NCBI RefSeq assembly: GCF_002836205.1
Contig: NZ_PJBE01000013.1
Span: forward strand, 1,736,001-1,800,000
Direction of reading: 5' to 3'
Source of the DNA: Shewanella sp. Choline-02u-19
GTDB taxonomy: Bacteria; Pseudomonadota; Gammaproteobacteria; Enterobacterales; Shewanellaceae
DNA length: 64,000 nt
The first letter of the stretch is position 1. Each line of letters starts with the position of its first letter. Below the pieces are notes generated by a model. It saw only the letters and a list, made by a program, of their open reading frames with translations, was not told the origin of the DNA and made no database searches. The position numbers were made by a program, and so were the translations under genes. Positions 8,886 to 16,888 of the stretch are shown piece after piece.

Positions 8886-9728
8886 TTAAATATCTTCACT
8901 GATTTCAGTAAGCTCTCTAATGAGTGTATTCAATTTTTTTTCAAAACGCTGTTTTTGTTTTTCACTTGTTAAACGGTTTAGTTTGATCAGTAGCTCACCG
9001 AACCTTGCCGTGTTGTCATCCAATTTTGTCTGATAGGCTTTTGATTTCAGCGTATCAGGCTGAGTCATTAGCAACCTTAAGCTATGTGACAGCGCTTTTT
9101 GGTTTTGCCTATTTTTTAATGCTTGTGAGAATAAACGGATCCAATCATGACGGTATTCAAGCCACATATCTAACGTATCCCCGCGCTCAACATTGTAAGT
9201 ATGTATTGCTATTTTTTGCGACGGCAAGAGTTTTCCAACCCATTTTTCAACCCGTTTCTCTATTCGCTCATCAGCCATTTCAATCAATTGCGATTGACTC
9301 TTGCCAAGGTACTTCTCATTTAACTCTTTTTCTTCGACTCTTAGATGAGCAATCACCTGTTTAACTTGCTCATCTGAGAAAGAACTTATGATTGGGATTA
9401 ACGATGGCTCAACAAAATCAAACACTCGAATCCAATGTGCTTTGGCCGAACGCACATGATCACTCCAAGATTCTGTACTAAAACGTTGATGATTGATTTC
9501 AGCCCCGAGCAGGGCTAACTGATCTCTATAGCGGGGCATTTCTTGTGTCCGATGCCACACTAAAAATGTATCTAACGCCAATTCAAATTGCTTGCCCTGC
9601 TGGTCATCTAATGTCACGAACTCCTCGAGTTTCCACTCAATAGCCCAATCCAAAAAGTAATAACCGACTTTGGTGGAGCAGCCAATTAAGCTAATAGACA
9701 ACAATCCCCATAAAATCACTTTTTTCAT
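8886..9728 (-). CDS. DUF6279-family lipoprotein
   Basis: 280 residues beginning MKKVILWGLLSISLIGCST, with a clear lipobox (LIGC) and so probably a lipid-anchored envelope protein. The segment after the Cys (VGYYFLDWAIEWKLEEFVTLDD) is highly characteristic of the DUF6279 family as I recall it. The rest is helical and charged. No function is established for the family to my knowledge. The ATG at 9728 is chosen because GGGGAGA lies directly upstream; the alternative upstream codon at 9740 is a TTG inside that ribosome site. The gene stands alone. Confidence 0.85.
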   Translation of the reverse strand: MKKVILWGLLSISLIGCSTKVGYYFLDWAIEWKLEEFVTLDDQQGKQFELALDTFLVWHRTQEMPRYRDQLALLGAEINHQRFSTESWSDHVRSAKAHWIRVFDFVEPSLIPIISSFSDEQVKQVIAHLRVEEKELNEKYLGKSQSQLIEMADERIEKRVEKWVGKLLPSQKIAIHTYNVERGDTLDMWLEYRHDWIRLFSQALKNRQNQKALSHSLRLLMTQPDTLKSKAYQTKLDDNTARFGELLIKLNRLTSEKQKQRFEKKLNTLIRELTEISEDI

Positions 9729-9863
9729 ATCTCTCCCCAACCGTTAATATCAACCTAGCACAGAATATGCGCAATCGTATGAACGGTTACAAAGTGTCAA
9801 TAAAGGGAGTTTACAAGGTCGCGTTGGATATATTGGCAGGTTTACGGCGTAAAGGGTCTTGAA

Positions 9864-10892
9864 TTATGAACAACTGGCAATAAGATGCTGGTATTGCTCG
9901 GCGCAAATAAGATAATTACTCGATTGTTCATTAGAGGATATTGGTTGGCTGTTTTCATCAAATGCTAGAATATTATCAAACGCCATTTGCAGCGCCCAAC
10001 AGACAGCAAAAACCCAATAGAGATCAACGGCTGCGGGTACAGCATCCGCTGCGTGTTGATTCAAATTACCTTGCTGTCGCAGATAATTTGCTATCAACCA
10101 ATGCCGCTGTTTCGACGACAAGGAATGACTCGCGATCACTGAGGCTAGATCGCATAATGGATGCGAGCTACAGGCATATTCAAAGTCGATGCAATGGAGC
10201 TTGTTTTGCCCGATTAATATGTTAAATGGATTTAAATCACGGTGGCTAAACTGCAAATTAACCAAGCACTGTTCAAGAGTGTCTAACATTGAATTAATTG
10301 CATCAGTCTGTGTGATTAAACAATCAAACTGTTGTAACCAAGACTCAATATTTGGATGAATATCACTGTCTTTATTCAGTAATTGTTGCTGCATTTGGCA
10401 CAAGCGGGCGTGATATATCTGCCATTGTTTATCCACTGTGATGACATTTTTAGGGGGAGGCAACTGTTTTAAACCATTGAGTAATTGCAGTAACAATTGT
10501 TCTGCACCCGGCCAATTCTCTTGGGTATGGGTAACAGGGTGAGCCCCATTCGCACTTATAAGCTCACTCCAGCTACGGTGGTGCTGTTGGGATAAGAACT
10601 CACTCAAATAAAATTGCTTATCGGGGCTGATATAGACCATCTTAGGCGCCAGGTTAGCATCGCTTGCAGAGCGCCAAGCATGCACTTCACTGTCTCGGTC
10701 ACAGATTTGAGAGCTAGCCCAGCTGTTAAGCCTAAGCACCCACTCAGACTCTACGGCCTTACTCGGGTGTAATCCGCGAACATAATAGTTTTGATTGCTC
10801 AAACCTTGCGTTAAAGGGGCTATAACACTTACCCGAGTCAAACCTGACAGAGTCAAATAGCGAGCTAAGTCTTGCTTAAGCGAGTCACTCAA
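9864..10892 (-). CDS. APH/choline-kinase-fold phosphotransferase, candidate thiamine kinase
   Basis: About 342 residues. The aminoglycoside-phosphotransferase fold is shown by the catalytic loop SHRDLNPFNIL (Asp and Asn of HxDxxxxN) and the metal-binding CIDFEYAC about 12 residues later, as in choline and thiamine kinases. It is the last gene of a TPP-riboswitch operon with a TonB receptor, a YkoF-like protein and PnuT, so phosphorylation of imported thiamine is the natural role; that is inference. The start is probably TTG at 10892, one base after the pnuT stop, with AGGAG eight bases upstream. An alternative GTG at 10928 would overlap pnuT by 35 bp. A ThiK-type enzyme would need ThiL to complete TPP. 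Confidence 0.82.
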   Translation of the reverse strand: MSDSLKQDLARYLTLSGLTRVSVIAPLTQGLSNQNYYVRGLHPSKAVESEWVLRLNSWASSQICDRDSEVHAWRSASDANLAPKMVYISPDKQFYLSEFLSQQHHRSWSELISANGAHPVTHTQENWPGAEQLLLQLLNGLKQLPPPKNVITVDKQWQIYHARLCQMQQQLLNKDSDIHPNIESWLQQFDCLITQTDAINSMLDTLEQCLVNLQFSHRDLNPFNILIGQNKLHCIDFEYACSSHPLCDLASVIASHSLSSKQRHWLIANYLRQQGNLNQHAADAVPAAVDLYWVFAVCWALQMAFDNILAFDENSQPISSNEQSSNYLICAEQYQHLIASCS

Positions 10893-10893
10893 C

Positions 10894-11556
10894 TTAAGCC
10901 GCTCCTGCCAGTACAACCATACTGTCACTTGGCCGTTGCGTTTTCATTTGATTGCGCCACATAAAGTAACCAAACACCACCATAACGACATAGAACACAA
11001 AGAGCACTGACGTTAACATCAGTCCCTTGCTTACATACAAGTAGATAGACACAGCATCAATAACAAACCAATAGATCCAGTTTTCCAACACTTTTTTAGC
11101 CACTAAAAAAGTTGTCATCACTGCAAAACAGGTCGTTGCGGCGTCCAAATAGGGAAATGAGGCTTGGGTTTGTGTTGCCATAAAATAACCAATAATCAAC
11201 GCCAACAATGTGGTACTCGCAATCAATTTAAGGTGAGTCGACAGTCGCCATGAAACAATTTTAACCCCATCATGGCCATTGCCTCCTTTGGTCCACAGCC
11301 AATAACCATAAACGGCCATCGCCATATAATAAACGTTAAGCACCGATTCCATCAGCAATGACACTTTCCAAAACAACACCGTATAAATTGCAGTACTGGT
11401 TAATGCCGCGGGCCAACACCACACGCTACCTTTCATCGCGAGTATCAAGTAGGCTAAAGCCAGCAGCACAGCAACCGCTTCCCAAGCCGTTAGCGCTTGC
11501 GCTTCACCGAATGCTGATGTAAAACTGTCGACTAACGATAGCCAGAAATCTGCCAT
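10894..11556 (-). CDS. pnuT: PnuC-family vitamin transporter, PnuT-type (thiamine)
   Basis: 220 residues, polytopic. The PnuC-family hallmarks are AWEAVAVLLALAYLILAMKGSVWCWPAALTSTAIYTVLFW near the N-terminus, LNVYYMAMAVYGYWLW in the middle, and NWIYWFVIDAVSIYLYVSKG near the C-terminus. The tryptophan-rich substrate region is preserved. PnuC itself moves nicotinamide riboside. The paralogue PnuT moves thiamine and is found in TPP-regulated operons, which is the case here. Facilitated uptake would depend on trapping by the kinase encoded directly downstream. The gene lies 124 bp after the YkoF-like gene, beyond a hairpin that could attenuate transcription. Confidence 0.9.
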   Translation of the reverse strand: MADFWLSLVDSFTSAFGEAQALTAWEAVAVLLALAYLILAMKGSVWCWPAALTSTAIYTVLFWKVSLLMESVLNVYYMAMAVYGYWLWTKGGNGHDGVKIVSWRLSTHLKLIASTTLLALIIGYFMATQTQASFPYLDAATTCFAVMTTFLVAKKVLENWIYWFVIDAVSIYLYVSKGLMLTSVLFVFYVVMVVFGYFMWRNQMKTQRPSDSMVVLAGAA

Positions 11557-11604
11557 TGACTTAAGTCTCTCTATTAAAAATATATACGATTAAAAGCCCA
11601 AAAT

Positions 11605-11641
11605 AAAAAGCCACAAAGTATCGATAACACCCTGTGGCTAA
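11605..11641 (-). terminator. Possible internal attenuator in the thiamine operon
   Basis: On the minus strand a 7-bp stem AGCCACA / TGTGGCT encloses a 17-nt loop and is followed by TTTTTATTTT. It sits between the YkoF-like gene and pnuT and may lower distal expression. The long loop makes it a weak terminator; CTGTGGCT also recurs at about 11654 and 11689. Confidence 0.45.
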
Positions 11642-11679
11642 TTGTCATTACGGCTGTGGCTTATATTACTTTAGCTTAG

Positions 11680-11940
11680 TTATTCACTGTGGCTTAAGTC
11701 GAGCTCACCACCAATAAATTTACATACAAATACCGCTTTTCCCCACTTTTCGTGGGCCGCTTCCATCTCTGTTGCCAACATTGCCATCACCTCGGCGTAC
11801 TCACCGCACACCTGTGTTGCCATAGCGTTAGTCACACGTTGGATATTGTCATAGGTATCGACCCGGCCTATAAACCATCTTATTGGATCTAAATAATTGT
11901 CTTGTAGTGGGTAGCAACTAATTTCTGCCGTTAACTTCAT
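11680..11940 (-). CDS. YkoF-like thiamine/HMP-binding protein
   Basis: 86 residues from the ATG at 11940, supported by GAGG about eight bases upstream. The sequence MKLTAEISCYPLQDNYLDPI followed by VCGEYAEVMAMLATEMEAA fits a single ferredoxin-like alpha-beta domain of the YkoF/MTH1187 type. YkoF of Bacillus binds thiamine and pyrimidine precursors. The position in a TPP-riboswitch operon between a TonB receptor and PnuT supports a thiamine-related binding role. It has no signal peptide, so it should act in the cytoplasm, perhaps sequestering or handing over imported vitamin. The exact role is inference. Confidence 0.75.
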   Translation of the reverse strand: MKLTAEISCYPLQDNYLDPIRWFIGRVDTYDNIQRVTNAMATQVCGEYAEVMAMLATEMEAAHEKWGKAVFVCKFIGGELDLSHSE

Positions 11941-12006
11941 TTTTGACCTCAAGCACTTATTGTTGGTAACAATATTAAAGAGTAATAACTATTTATTAAT
12001 TAGGAT

Positions 12007-14145
12007 TTACATAAACTTAACGTTTAAAGTAACCCCTAGTTGGCGTGGATCACCATAGCGCACATATTGCTTATCTGCCCAGCCTAAATCTGGCTCGTTG
12101 CCAAAATAGAAGCCTCGAACGCCGTATTTTTCATCAAATAGGTTACGTCCCCAGAGATATGCAGACCACATGTCAGCTTCGTAACCTATTTTGGCGTTAA
12201 AAATTTGGTATGCATCTGATGTAGACTCGTTACTATCCGAGTAATAAAAATCACTCTTACCACTGGCATTCACGTTAGCAAACCAACCAGCATCGTTGCG
12301 ATAAGTCGCGCCAACACTAAAGGTAAAGTTAGGGGAATGCGCTAGCTCACGGCCAGAAAGATCGACTACGGTGCCATATTTATCTTCGTACTCGTAATCA
12401 CCATAAGCGGTTTCTAACCAACCTAAACTGGTGTAAAGCTTTAGGTTATCGGTTGCATACCAGTTGCCGTCAAGCTCAGCACCATAGTTATGAGAACTGC
12501 CTGCATTTTCGGTAAAGAGAATAAAATTCCCCTCTTCGCCAGGTACTGTCGATTGTTGCGATGCCGCGACTTGTTGATCTTGTCTATCCATAAAGAATAC
12601 CGACAGATTAGTGCTTGCTTGACCATCAAACCAAACCGACTTCAAACCCACTTCGTAGTTATAAAGAATTTCAGTGTCGTACTCTTTTTTATCGGCGAGT
12701 TCACTCGGCAGTGACATATTAAAGCCACCCGCTTTATAGCCTCTCGCCACGCGGATATATGACTCGTGGTTTTCACCGAGTGCTTTGCTTAACGCAATAT
12801 GCCCGCCCCACATGGTTTCGCTTGGCTTAAATTCGTCGCCATCTGAATCACTGTATTCACTATCTCGACGCTCTGTCCGCAGTCCTACCGACAAAGCATA
12901 GCCCGAACCTAGGTCTGAATCTAATTGACCAAATAACGCATAGTTTTGCGCCTCGTATTCCGCACTTAACTGACTATAAGTATCCATAGTCTCATTGTCT
13001 TCTTGTAGATCCATTGCGTATACACCGACGAGCCAGTCAGTACTGCCCGCGAATATACGGCCTGATTCAGTTGAAGCTAACCTAAACTCTTGCGTGATGG
13101 TCTGCCTGTCGCCTTTCTTATCCCAGTTATACTCATATTCACAAGGGCTACCATCGCAATCTCGACTGTCCCAATAATCAGGGTTAGCCCAGTCACCGTC
13201 ATAGTTATGGTGAGTTTTTGACTGTGCCAGAGAGGTTAATGAAGTCAGTTCAACATTTTCAGCACCAGTGTAAATAAACTTTAAAACGGTGCCGTTAGTA
13301 CGTTGCTTATCAACGCCAGGTGCATCCGTTAACGTATCAAAACCGTTATTATCTAATGTCCAAGCATCATATCCATTATCGTAATTTGCATGTAAGTAAG
13401 TCAGGTCAATTTCTAGTTCTTCAGTCGCGTACCAACGTAATTTTGCGCGACCAGTGAATTCATCACGGTTATTAGTATCGCTCTCACCAAGATAAAGATT
13501 ATCTCGATAACCATCTTGCTGATGCTGTTGCAGCGACACACGGTAAAGCAAGTTTCCAGAATCGGTTAATGGACCCGAGCTAAAACCACTAAAGGTCTGT
13601 AAATTATCATCGCCTAGCGAGATCTCTGCACCATTTTCAAATACGTCGGTAGGATCATTACTTTTAAGGTAGATAAGACCTGCTAACGCATTAGCGCCAT
13701 AACGTGTACCTTGAGGACCGCGTAATACTTCAACTTGTTGTAAGTCGTACATGCTTGAAGCCATGCCTAAACCGGACAAATCGATATCATCAACGATAAA
13801 GCCAACAGAGGAGTTAGGTGCGCCTTGATACTCTTCTTGCTCACCGACACCACGAATTTGGAAGTATTTGGGTCTTGAGCTACCACCGGACCAGTTGAAA
13901 TTAGCAATTGAGTTTAAGATATCTTCAAAGTGCTGTGCACCTTCATCCTCAATTTGCTGCTGATCAATAACGGTGACGCTTGATGGCATTTTTTCTAGCG
14001 ATGTGCCCCGAAAATCAGATGTCACAACCATGACTTCCATCTCATCAACAGGTGTTTCTGAGTCAGTATTGGCAAACGTAGGTGATGAAACTAGCGCAGC
14101 CATGACGGCAACCGCTATAGGAGAATAAGTTTTTAGATTTAACAT
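12007..14145 (-). CDS. TonB-dependent outer-membrane receptor, thiamine uptake candidate
   Basis: 712 residues. A signal peptide (cleavage near TFANTDS) is followed by a TonB-box-like stretch (EMEVMVVTS) and a plug domain (SSVTVIDQQQIEDEGAQHFE ... RGPQGTRYGANALAGLIY, about residues 55-165). The C-terminal 22-strand barrel ends in an aromatic-rich strand finishing with Phe-Met (LGVTLNVKFM). It energises uptake of a ligand across the outer membrane via TonB-ExbBD. Specificity is not readable from the barrel, but the TPP riboswitch in its leader and the downstream PnuT and kinase point to thiamine or a phosphate ester. Confidence 0.92.
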   Translation of the reverse strand: MLNLKTYSPIAVAVMAALVSSPTFANTDSETPVDEMEVMVVTSDFRGTSLEKMPSSVTVIDQQQIEDEGAQHFEDILNSIANFNWSGGSSRPKYFQIRGVGEQEEYQGAPNSSVGFIVDDIDLSGLGMASSMYDLQQVEVLRGPQGTRYGANALAGLIYLKSNDPTDVFENGAEISLGDDNLQTFSGFSSGPLTDSGNLLYRVSLQQHQQDGYRDNLYLGESDTNNRDEFTGRAKLRWYATEELEIDLTYLHANYDNGYDAWTLDNNGFDTLTDAPGVDKQRTNGTVLKFIYTGAENVELTSLTSLAQSKTHHNYDGDWANPDYWDSRDCDGSPCEYEYNWDKKGDRQTITQEFRLASTESGRIFAGSTDWLVGVYAMDLQEDNETMDTYSQLSAEYEAQNYALFGQLDSDLGSGYALSVGLRTERRDSEYSDSDGDEFKPSETMWGGHIALSKALGENHESYIRVARGYKAGGFNMSLPSELADKKEYDTEILYNYEVGLKSVWFDGQASTNLSVFFMDRQDQQVAASQQSTVPGEEGNFILFTENAGSSHNYGAELDGNWYATDNLKLYTSLGWLETAYGDYEYEDKYGTVVDLSGRELAHSPNFTFSVGATYRNDAGWFANVNASGKSDFYYSDSNESTSDAYQIFNAKIGYEADMWSAYLWGRNLFDEKYGVRGFYFGNEPDLGWADKQYVRYGDPRQLGVTLNVKFM

Positions 14146-14146
14146 A

Positions 14147-14175
14147 GGACCTCAAATTAAAATTTTGAGATCCGG
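14147..14175 (-). promoter_or_regulatory. Shine-Dalgarno-sequestering hairpin (riboswitch expression platform)
   Basis: The leader just before the receptor ATG can fold GGATCTCAAA with TTTGAGGTCC (one G-U pair), burying the GAGG ribosome site five bases from the start. The 5' arm is preceded by GCCGGATC (minus strand), which is the exact complement of GATCCGGC inside the TPP aptamer, so the two pairings are mutually exclusive. Confidence 0.75.
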
Positions 14176-14207
14176 CAACATAAAGAAGCGTTCGGGAAAT
14201 GAATTGT

Positions 14208-14328
14208 GGCCCATTCCTACGCCGGTATTAGCCGGATCAGGTTCTAAGGGTTCGTTTTTCAACATCTCAGTTAAAATCCACAATATCCAACTTATGGTTT
14301 ATAGACTTTAACACCCCTTGGCGCGGCC
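14208..14328 (-). promoter_or_regulatory. TPP riboswitch (THI element)
   Basis: On the minus strand the conserved TPP aptamer elements appear in order: AAGGGGTG, then CTGAGA, then ACCCTT, GAACCTGATC and GGCTAATACCGGCGTAGGAA. The element lies about 65-180 bases upstream of the TonB receptor start, so it controls the thiamine salvage operon. Boundaries are approximate, because the P1 stem was placed by eye. Confidence 0.95.
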
Positions 14329-14387
14329 GATTATACATGAATTTCACAAACTGATGACAGTCTTCTTAACGTTTACAATCTTTATGC

Positions 14388-14418
14388 ATAAAAAAACGTC
14401 AGCTTTGCTGACGTTTTC
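14388..14418 (-). terminator. Intrinsic terminator after ycfL
   Basis: A nine-pair stem AACGTCAGC / GCTGACGTT with loop TTT and a seven-A tract on the left, which is a U-tract for leftward transcription. The right flank is T-rich, so it may act in both directions. Confidence 0.85.
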
Positions 14419-14449
14419 ATAACAAATATAATTTCTAATCATCTACATA

Positions 14450-14839
14450 TTAATTTGAAAAGGCTTTTCTTACATATAGCTCAAAGCGAGTTGCGTTAAC
14501 ATTAGGCGCAACCGCTGATACTTGTAGCTGCTGCTTGCCATGCAATTTTACTGACTTCCAGCTTACGCCTTCATCATCAATCGTCATGCCACTGGTATCA
14601 AACCAAGTGAATTTATACTGCAAGCGCAAGTCAGTAGAGACCTGACTAATAATCGTGCCCGTGCCTTGTAAAAAACCACCTTCAGGGCGCGCCATTACAC
14701 TTCGTACGGTGACTTCTTTACCAAAGCTGTTGTTATCAACACGCACTTCACCTTTAGAACCCACCATTAAGCCTGCTGTGTGTGGTGCACAAGCCGCGAC
14801 AATCAACGCTGTAAATAAGCCTAAAATCAATTTTTTCAT
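14450..14839 (-). CDS. ycfL: YcfL-family lipoprotein
   Basis: 129 residues beginning MKKLILGLFTALIVAACAPH, with a lipobox (VAAC). The beta-rich body includes VRSVMARPEGGFLQGTGTI and LRLQYKFTWFDTSGMTIDDE, typical of YcfL (DUF1425). The E. coli homologue lies in hinT-ycfL-lpoB-thiK. Here the neighbours are hinT and thioesterases, with a ThiK-like kinase about 4 kb away. The function is not well established; it is an envelope lipoprotein. It is followed by a strong terminator and lies 49 bp after a thioesterase gene, so it is probably the end of the hinT operon. Confidence 0.88.
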   Translation of the reverse strand: MKKLILGLFTALIVAACAPHTAGLMVGSKGEVRVDNNSFGKEVTVRSVMARPEGGFLQGTGTIISQVSTDLRLQYKFTWFDTSGMTIDDEGVSWKSVKLHGKQQLQVSAVAPNVNATRFELYVRKAFSN

Positions 14840-14888
14840 TTTGTTCCCTAGAATAAAATCATTCAGTGTTAATACAAGGATAGCTAAG

Positions 14889-15359
14889 TTAATCTATTAA
14901 AAAATGGGCTCTTGCCGTCGCAATCAAGTGTTTACGATTAGTCTGCCAACAAGTAATGCTCACGTTAGCGACTCGTCGACCTTGGCGAGTGATCTTACAT
15001 TCAGCAAAGCTACCTTTATGGTAGCCAGCTCTGAGATAATCAATTGAGAAATCAACTACTTTTGGTACTTTAGTGGTCTGCATAAAGACCATTAGCTGCA
15101 CAATGGCTGACATTTCCATAAAACCTGCGATAACACCACCATGCAGTGCAGGTAGTACTGGGTTACCGATATTATCATCTTTTGCTGGCAGCTTAAAAAC
15201 CAGTTCATCGCCAAAACGCTCAACACCCATTCCAATAAACTGGGCGTAAGGCACATGTTCAAGCAAGTGACCAAAATCATTTAGTTCCGTTGCTTTTCGT
15301 ACGATACTTTTGAAATCTAACTTTGTCGCATCAGATTCTGAATGACTCGGGTTAGTCAT
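14889..15359 (-). CDS. PaaI-type hotdog thioesterase
   Basis: 156 residues with a hotdog fold: LPALHGGVIAGFMEMSAIVQ holds the HGG motif and the helix with the catalytic acidic residue, and VDFSIDYLRAGYHKGSFAECK and RRVANVSITCWQ are the following strands. These enzymes hydrolyse acyl-CoA thioesters; the substrate is unknown. It overlaps the upstream thioesterase gene by 8 bp, and the two proteins are divergent homologues that may form a heteromer. Both lie between hinT and ycfL. Confidence 0.87.
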   Translation of the reverse strand: MTNPSHSESDATKLDFKSIVRKATELNDFGHLLEHVPYAQFIGMGVERFGDELVFKLPAKDDNIGNPVLPALHGGVIAGFMEMSAIVQLMVFMQTTKVPKVVDFSIDYLRAGYHKGSFAECKITRQGRRVANVSITCWQTNRKHLIATARAHFLID

Positions 15360-15855
15360 GACGCGGCTCTCCCATCAGTGCTTGTCTAAACTCTTCGCCA
15401 ACCATTTCTGGACTAATTCGCATAAACGAGCCTACCGCATTAGCAATGGGATCATCGATTGAATCTTGGTAAGCAATAGCACGAGTAAAAGCGACGCTAG
15501 ATGACAATTTATAACACTCTGCAAAACCATAGACTGGCTTAAACGGTTCAGCAGGTTTCATGTAATCAACTCGCAGATCAAGCGTTGGTGAGATCTCCAA
15601 AGCACCAAACTGATCAAAAATAGAACACACGACAGCGCAGCCACTGGCCGTATCCATCAATGTTGTTATCACTCCACCGTGGATCACACCAGTGTCTGGG
15701 TAACCAACAAGTTGAGGATCATAAGGCAGCTCAATGAGCACATGTTTATCACTGCCCTCTAACACCTTAAGCTTTAATTTTTGGCACTGAGTAAGTTGCC
15801 CAACAAATCGACTTGCCATCTCCGTTAACGGAAAAACATCGGCAGCTTTTTTCAT
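15352..15855 (-). CDS. PaaI-type hotdog thioesterase
   Basis: 167 residues. The hotdog motif GVIHGGVITTLMDTASGCAV contains HGG and the Asp of the central helix (DT), followed by TLDLRVDYMKPAEPFKPVYG and FTRAIAYQDS strands. It is an acyl-CoA thioesterase of unknown specificity. It starts 4 bp inside the end of hinT and overlaps the next thioesterase by 8 bp, so the three genes are very likely co-translated. Confidence 0.87.
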   Translation of the reverse strand: MKKAADVFPLTEMASRFVGQLTQCQKLKLKVLEGSDKHVLIELPYDPQLVGYPDTGVIHGGVITTLMDTASGCAVVCSIFDQFGALEISPTLDLRVDYMKPAEPFKPVYGFAECYKLSSSVAFTRAIAYQDSIDDPIANAVGSFMRISPEMVGEEFRQALMGEPRHD

Positions 15856-16208
15856 CGTTTTTGACTCAACATAGGGCCTAAAGAGTGGCCTCCGACTAAA
15901 TGCATGTGAATATGGAAAACCTCTTGGCCTGCGTGTTCATTACAGTTCAAGATCACGCGATAACCGTCTTCTGCTATCCCTTCCTCGCGAGCCAGTTTGG
16001 CCGCAACAGACATCATTCTTCCCAACGCTTTCTCATCGGAAGCCTTAATATCATTTATTGTCGGGATCAGATGGTTAGGAATAATCAATATATGCGTCGG
16101 TGCTTGTGCACTGATATCTCTAAATGCAGTCACTAGCTCATCTTGGAATAGGATATCTGCTGGAATTTCACGTCGAATAATTTTGCTGAATATGGTTTCT
16201 TCGGCCAT
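15852..16208 (-). CDS. hinT: HIT-family purine nucleoside phosphoramidase
   Basis: 118 residues, the normal length for bacterial HinT. The N-terminus EETIFSKIIRREIPADILF and the C-terminal catalytic HIT triad EVFHIHMHLVGG (His-x-His-x-His) are both intact. HinT hydrolyses adenosine phosphoramidates and aminoacyl- or lipoyl-AMP. It is the first gene of the hinT-thioesterase-thioesterase-ycfL operon and is divergent from a TetR-like regulator gene 187 bp away. Confidence 0.95.
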   Translation of the reverse strand: MAEETIFSKIIRREIPADILFQDELVTAFRDISAQAPTHILIIPNHLIPTINDIKASDEKALGRMMSVAAKLAREEGIAEDGYRVILNCNEHAGQEVFHIHMHLVGGHSLGPMLSQKR

Positions 16209-16395
16209 TTTATTGCTCTCATAAGAATAAGTTAAACCTAGTATACTCGAAAAACGGCATCTGGCGATTCGCGTTTTTATGCGTTAAAAAGTCTATTTGC
16301 AATGATTTGAGTGCCAATTGAACAGCTGTATACACAATATGATTGACTTTAGGACCATATCCATTTTAAATAAATAAAAAATTACAGGACTCATC

Positions 16396-16809
16396 ATGCT
16401 CACCGCTAAAGAAACCGCACTGCTTAATGCTGCCGCCGAGCTGATAAAAGAAAATGGCATGATCGCGCTCAATATGTCCGACGTTCATAAAAGAGCTGGT
16501 TACTCACGCGCTGCTCAATATCAGTCATTCAGTGACAAAAACTCACTACTTGCCGCACTTAGCATGCGTGAACTGGTGTTGAATACGTATGCGTTAGAAG
16601 AACAGCGTTACTCAGATCTTAGCGGAGATTTTTCAGTTGTTTTAAGACCTGTTGTGTATCGTTACCTCAAATTATCAGATCGACTTATGATTGACTCAGC
16701 TTTTAACAATATGCTTAAAGAAGTGAGAAAGTTACCTGATGAAGAGCAATTTATATTTTGGAAAAGAGGCTTTGAATTTTTAAACAGTGAACGTGAGCAA
16801 GACAAGTAA
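16396..16809 (+). CDS. TetR-type transcriptional regulator
   Basis: 137 residues, short for a TetR protein (usually about 190-210). The N-terminal helix-turn-helix is clear: NAAAELIKENGMIALNMSDV then HKRAGYSRAAQYQSFSDKNS. The ligand domain is reduced to about 80 residues. The only plus-strand gene in the left third, it is divergent from hinT, which it may regulate. The short length could reflect a minimal family or a truncated C-terminus; I see no continuing frame downstream. Confidence 0.75.
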   Translation: MLTAKETALLNAAAELIKENGMIALNMSDVHKRAGYSRAAQYQSFSDKNSLLAALSMRELVLNTYALEEQRYSDLSGDFSVVLRPVVYRYLKLSDRLMIDSAFNNMLKEVRKLPDEEQFIFWKRGFEFLNSEREQDK

Positions 16810-16888
16810 TATTAGATTTGGTGCTCGTTATATGTACATGGCCAAAACAACACCGCTTTCCGTTGATTTGGCCCATAGATTATCCAAG

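Noticed and set aside
12441..12714. Overlapping frames on both strands within the TonB receptor gene
   Set aside because: They are antisense or shifted shadows of a clear receptor gene with no independent start signals.
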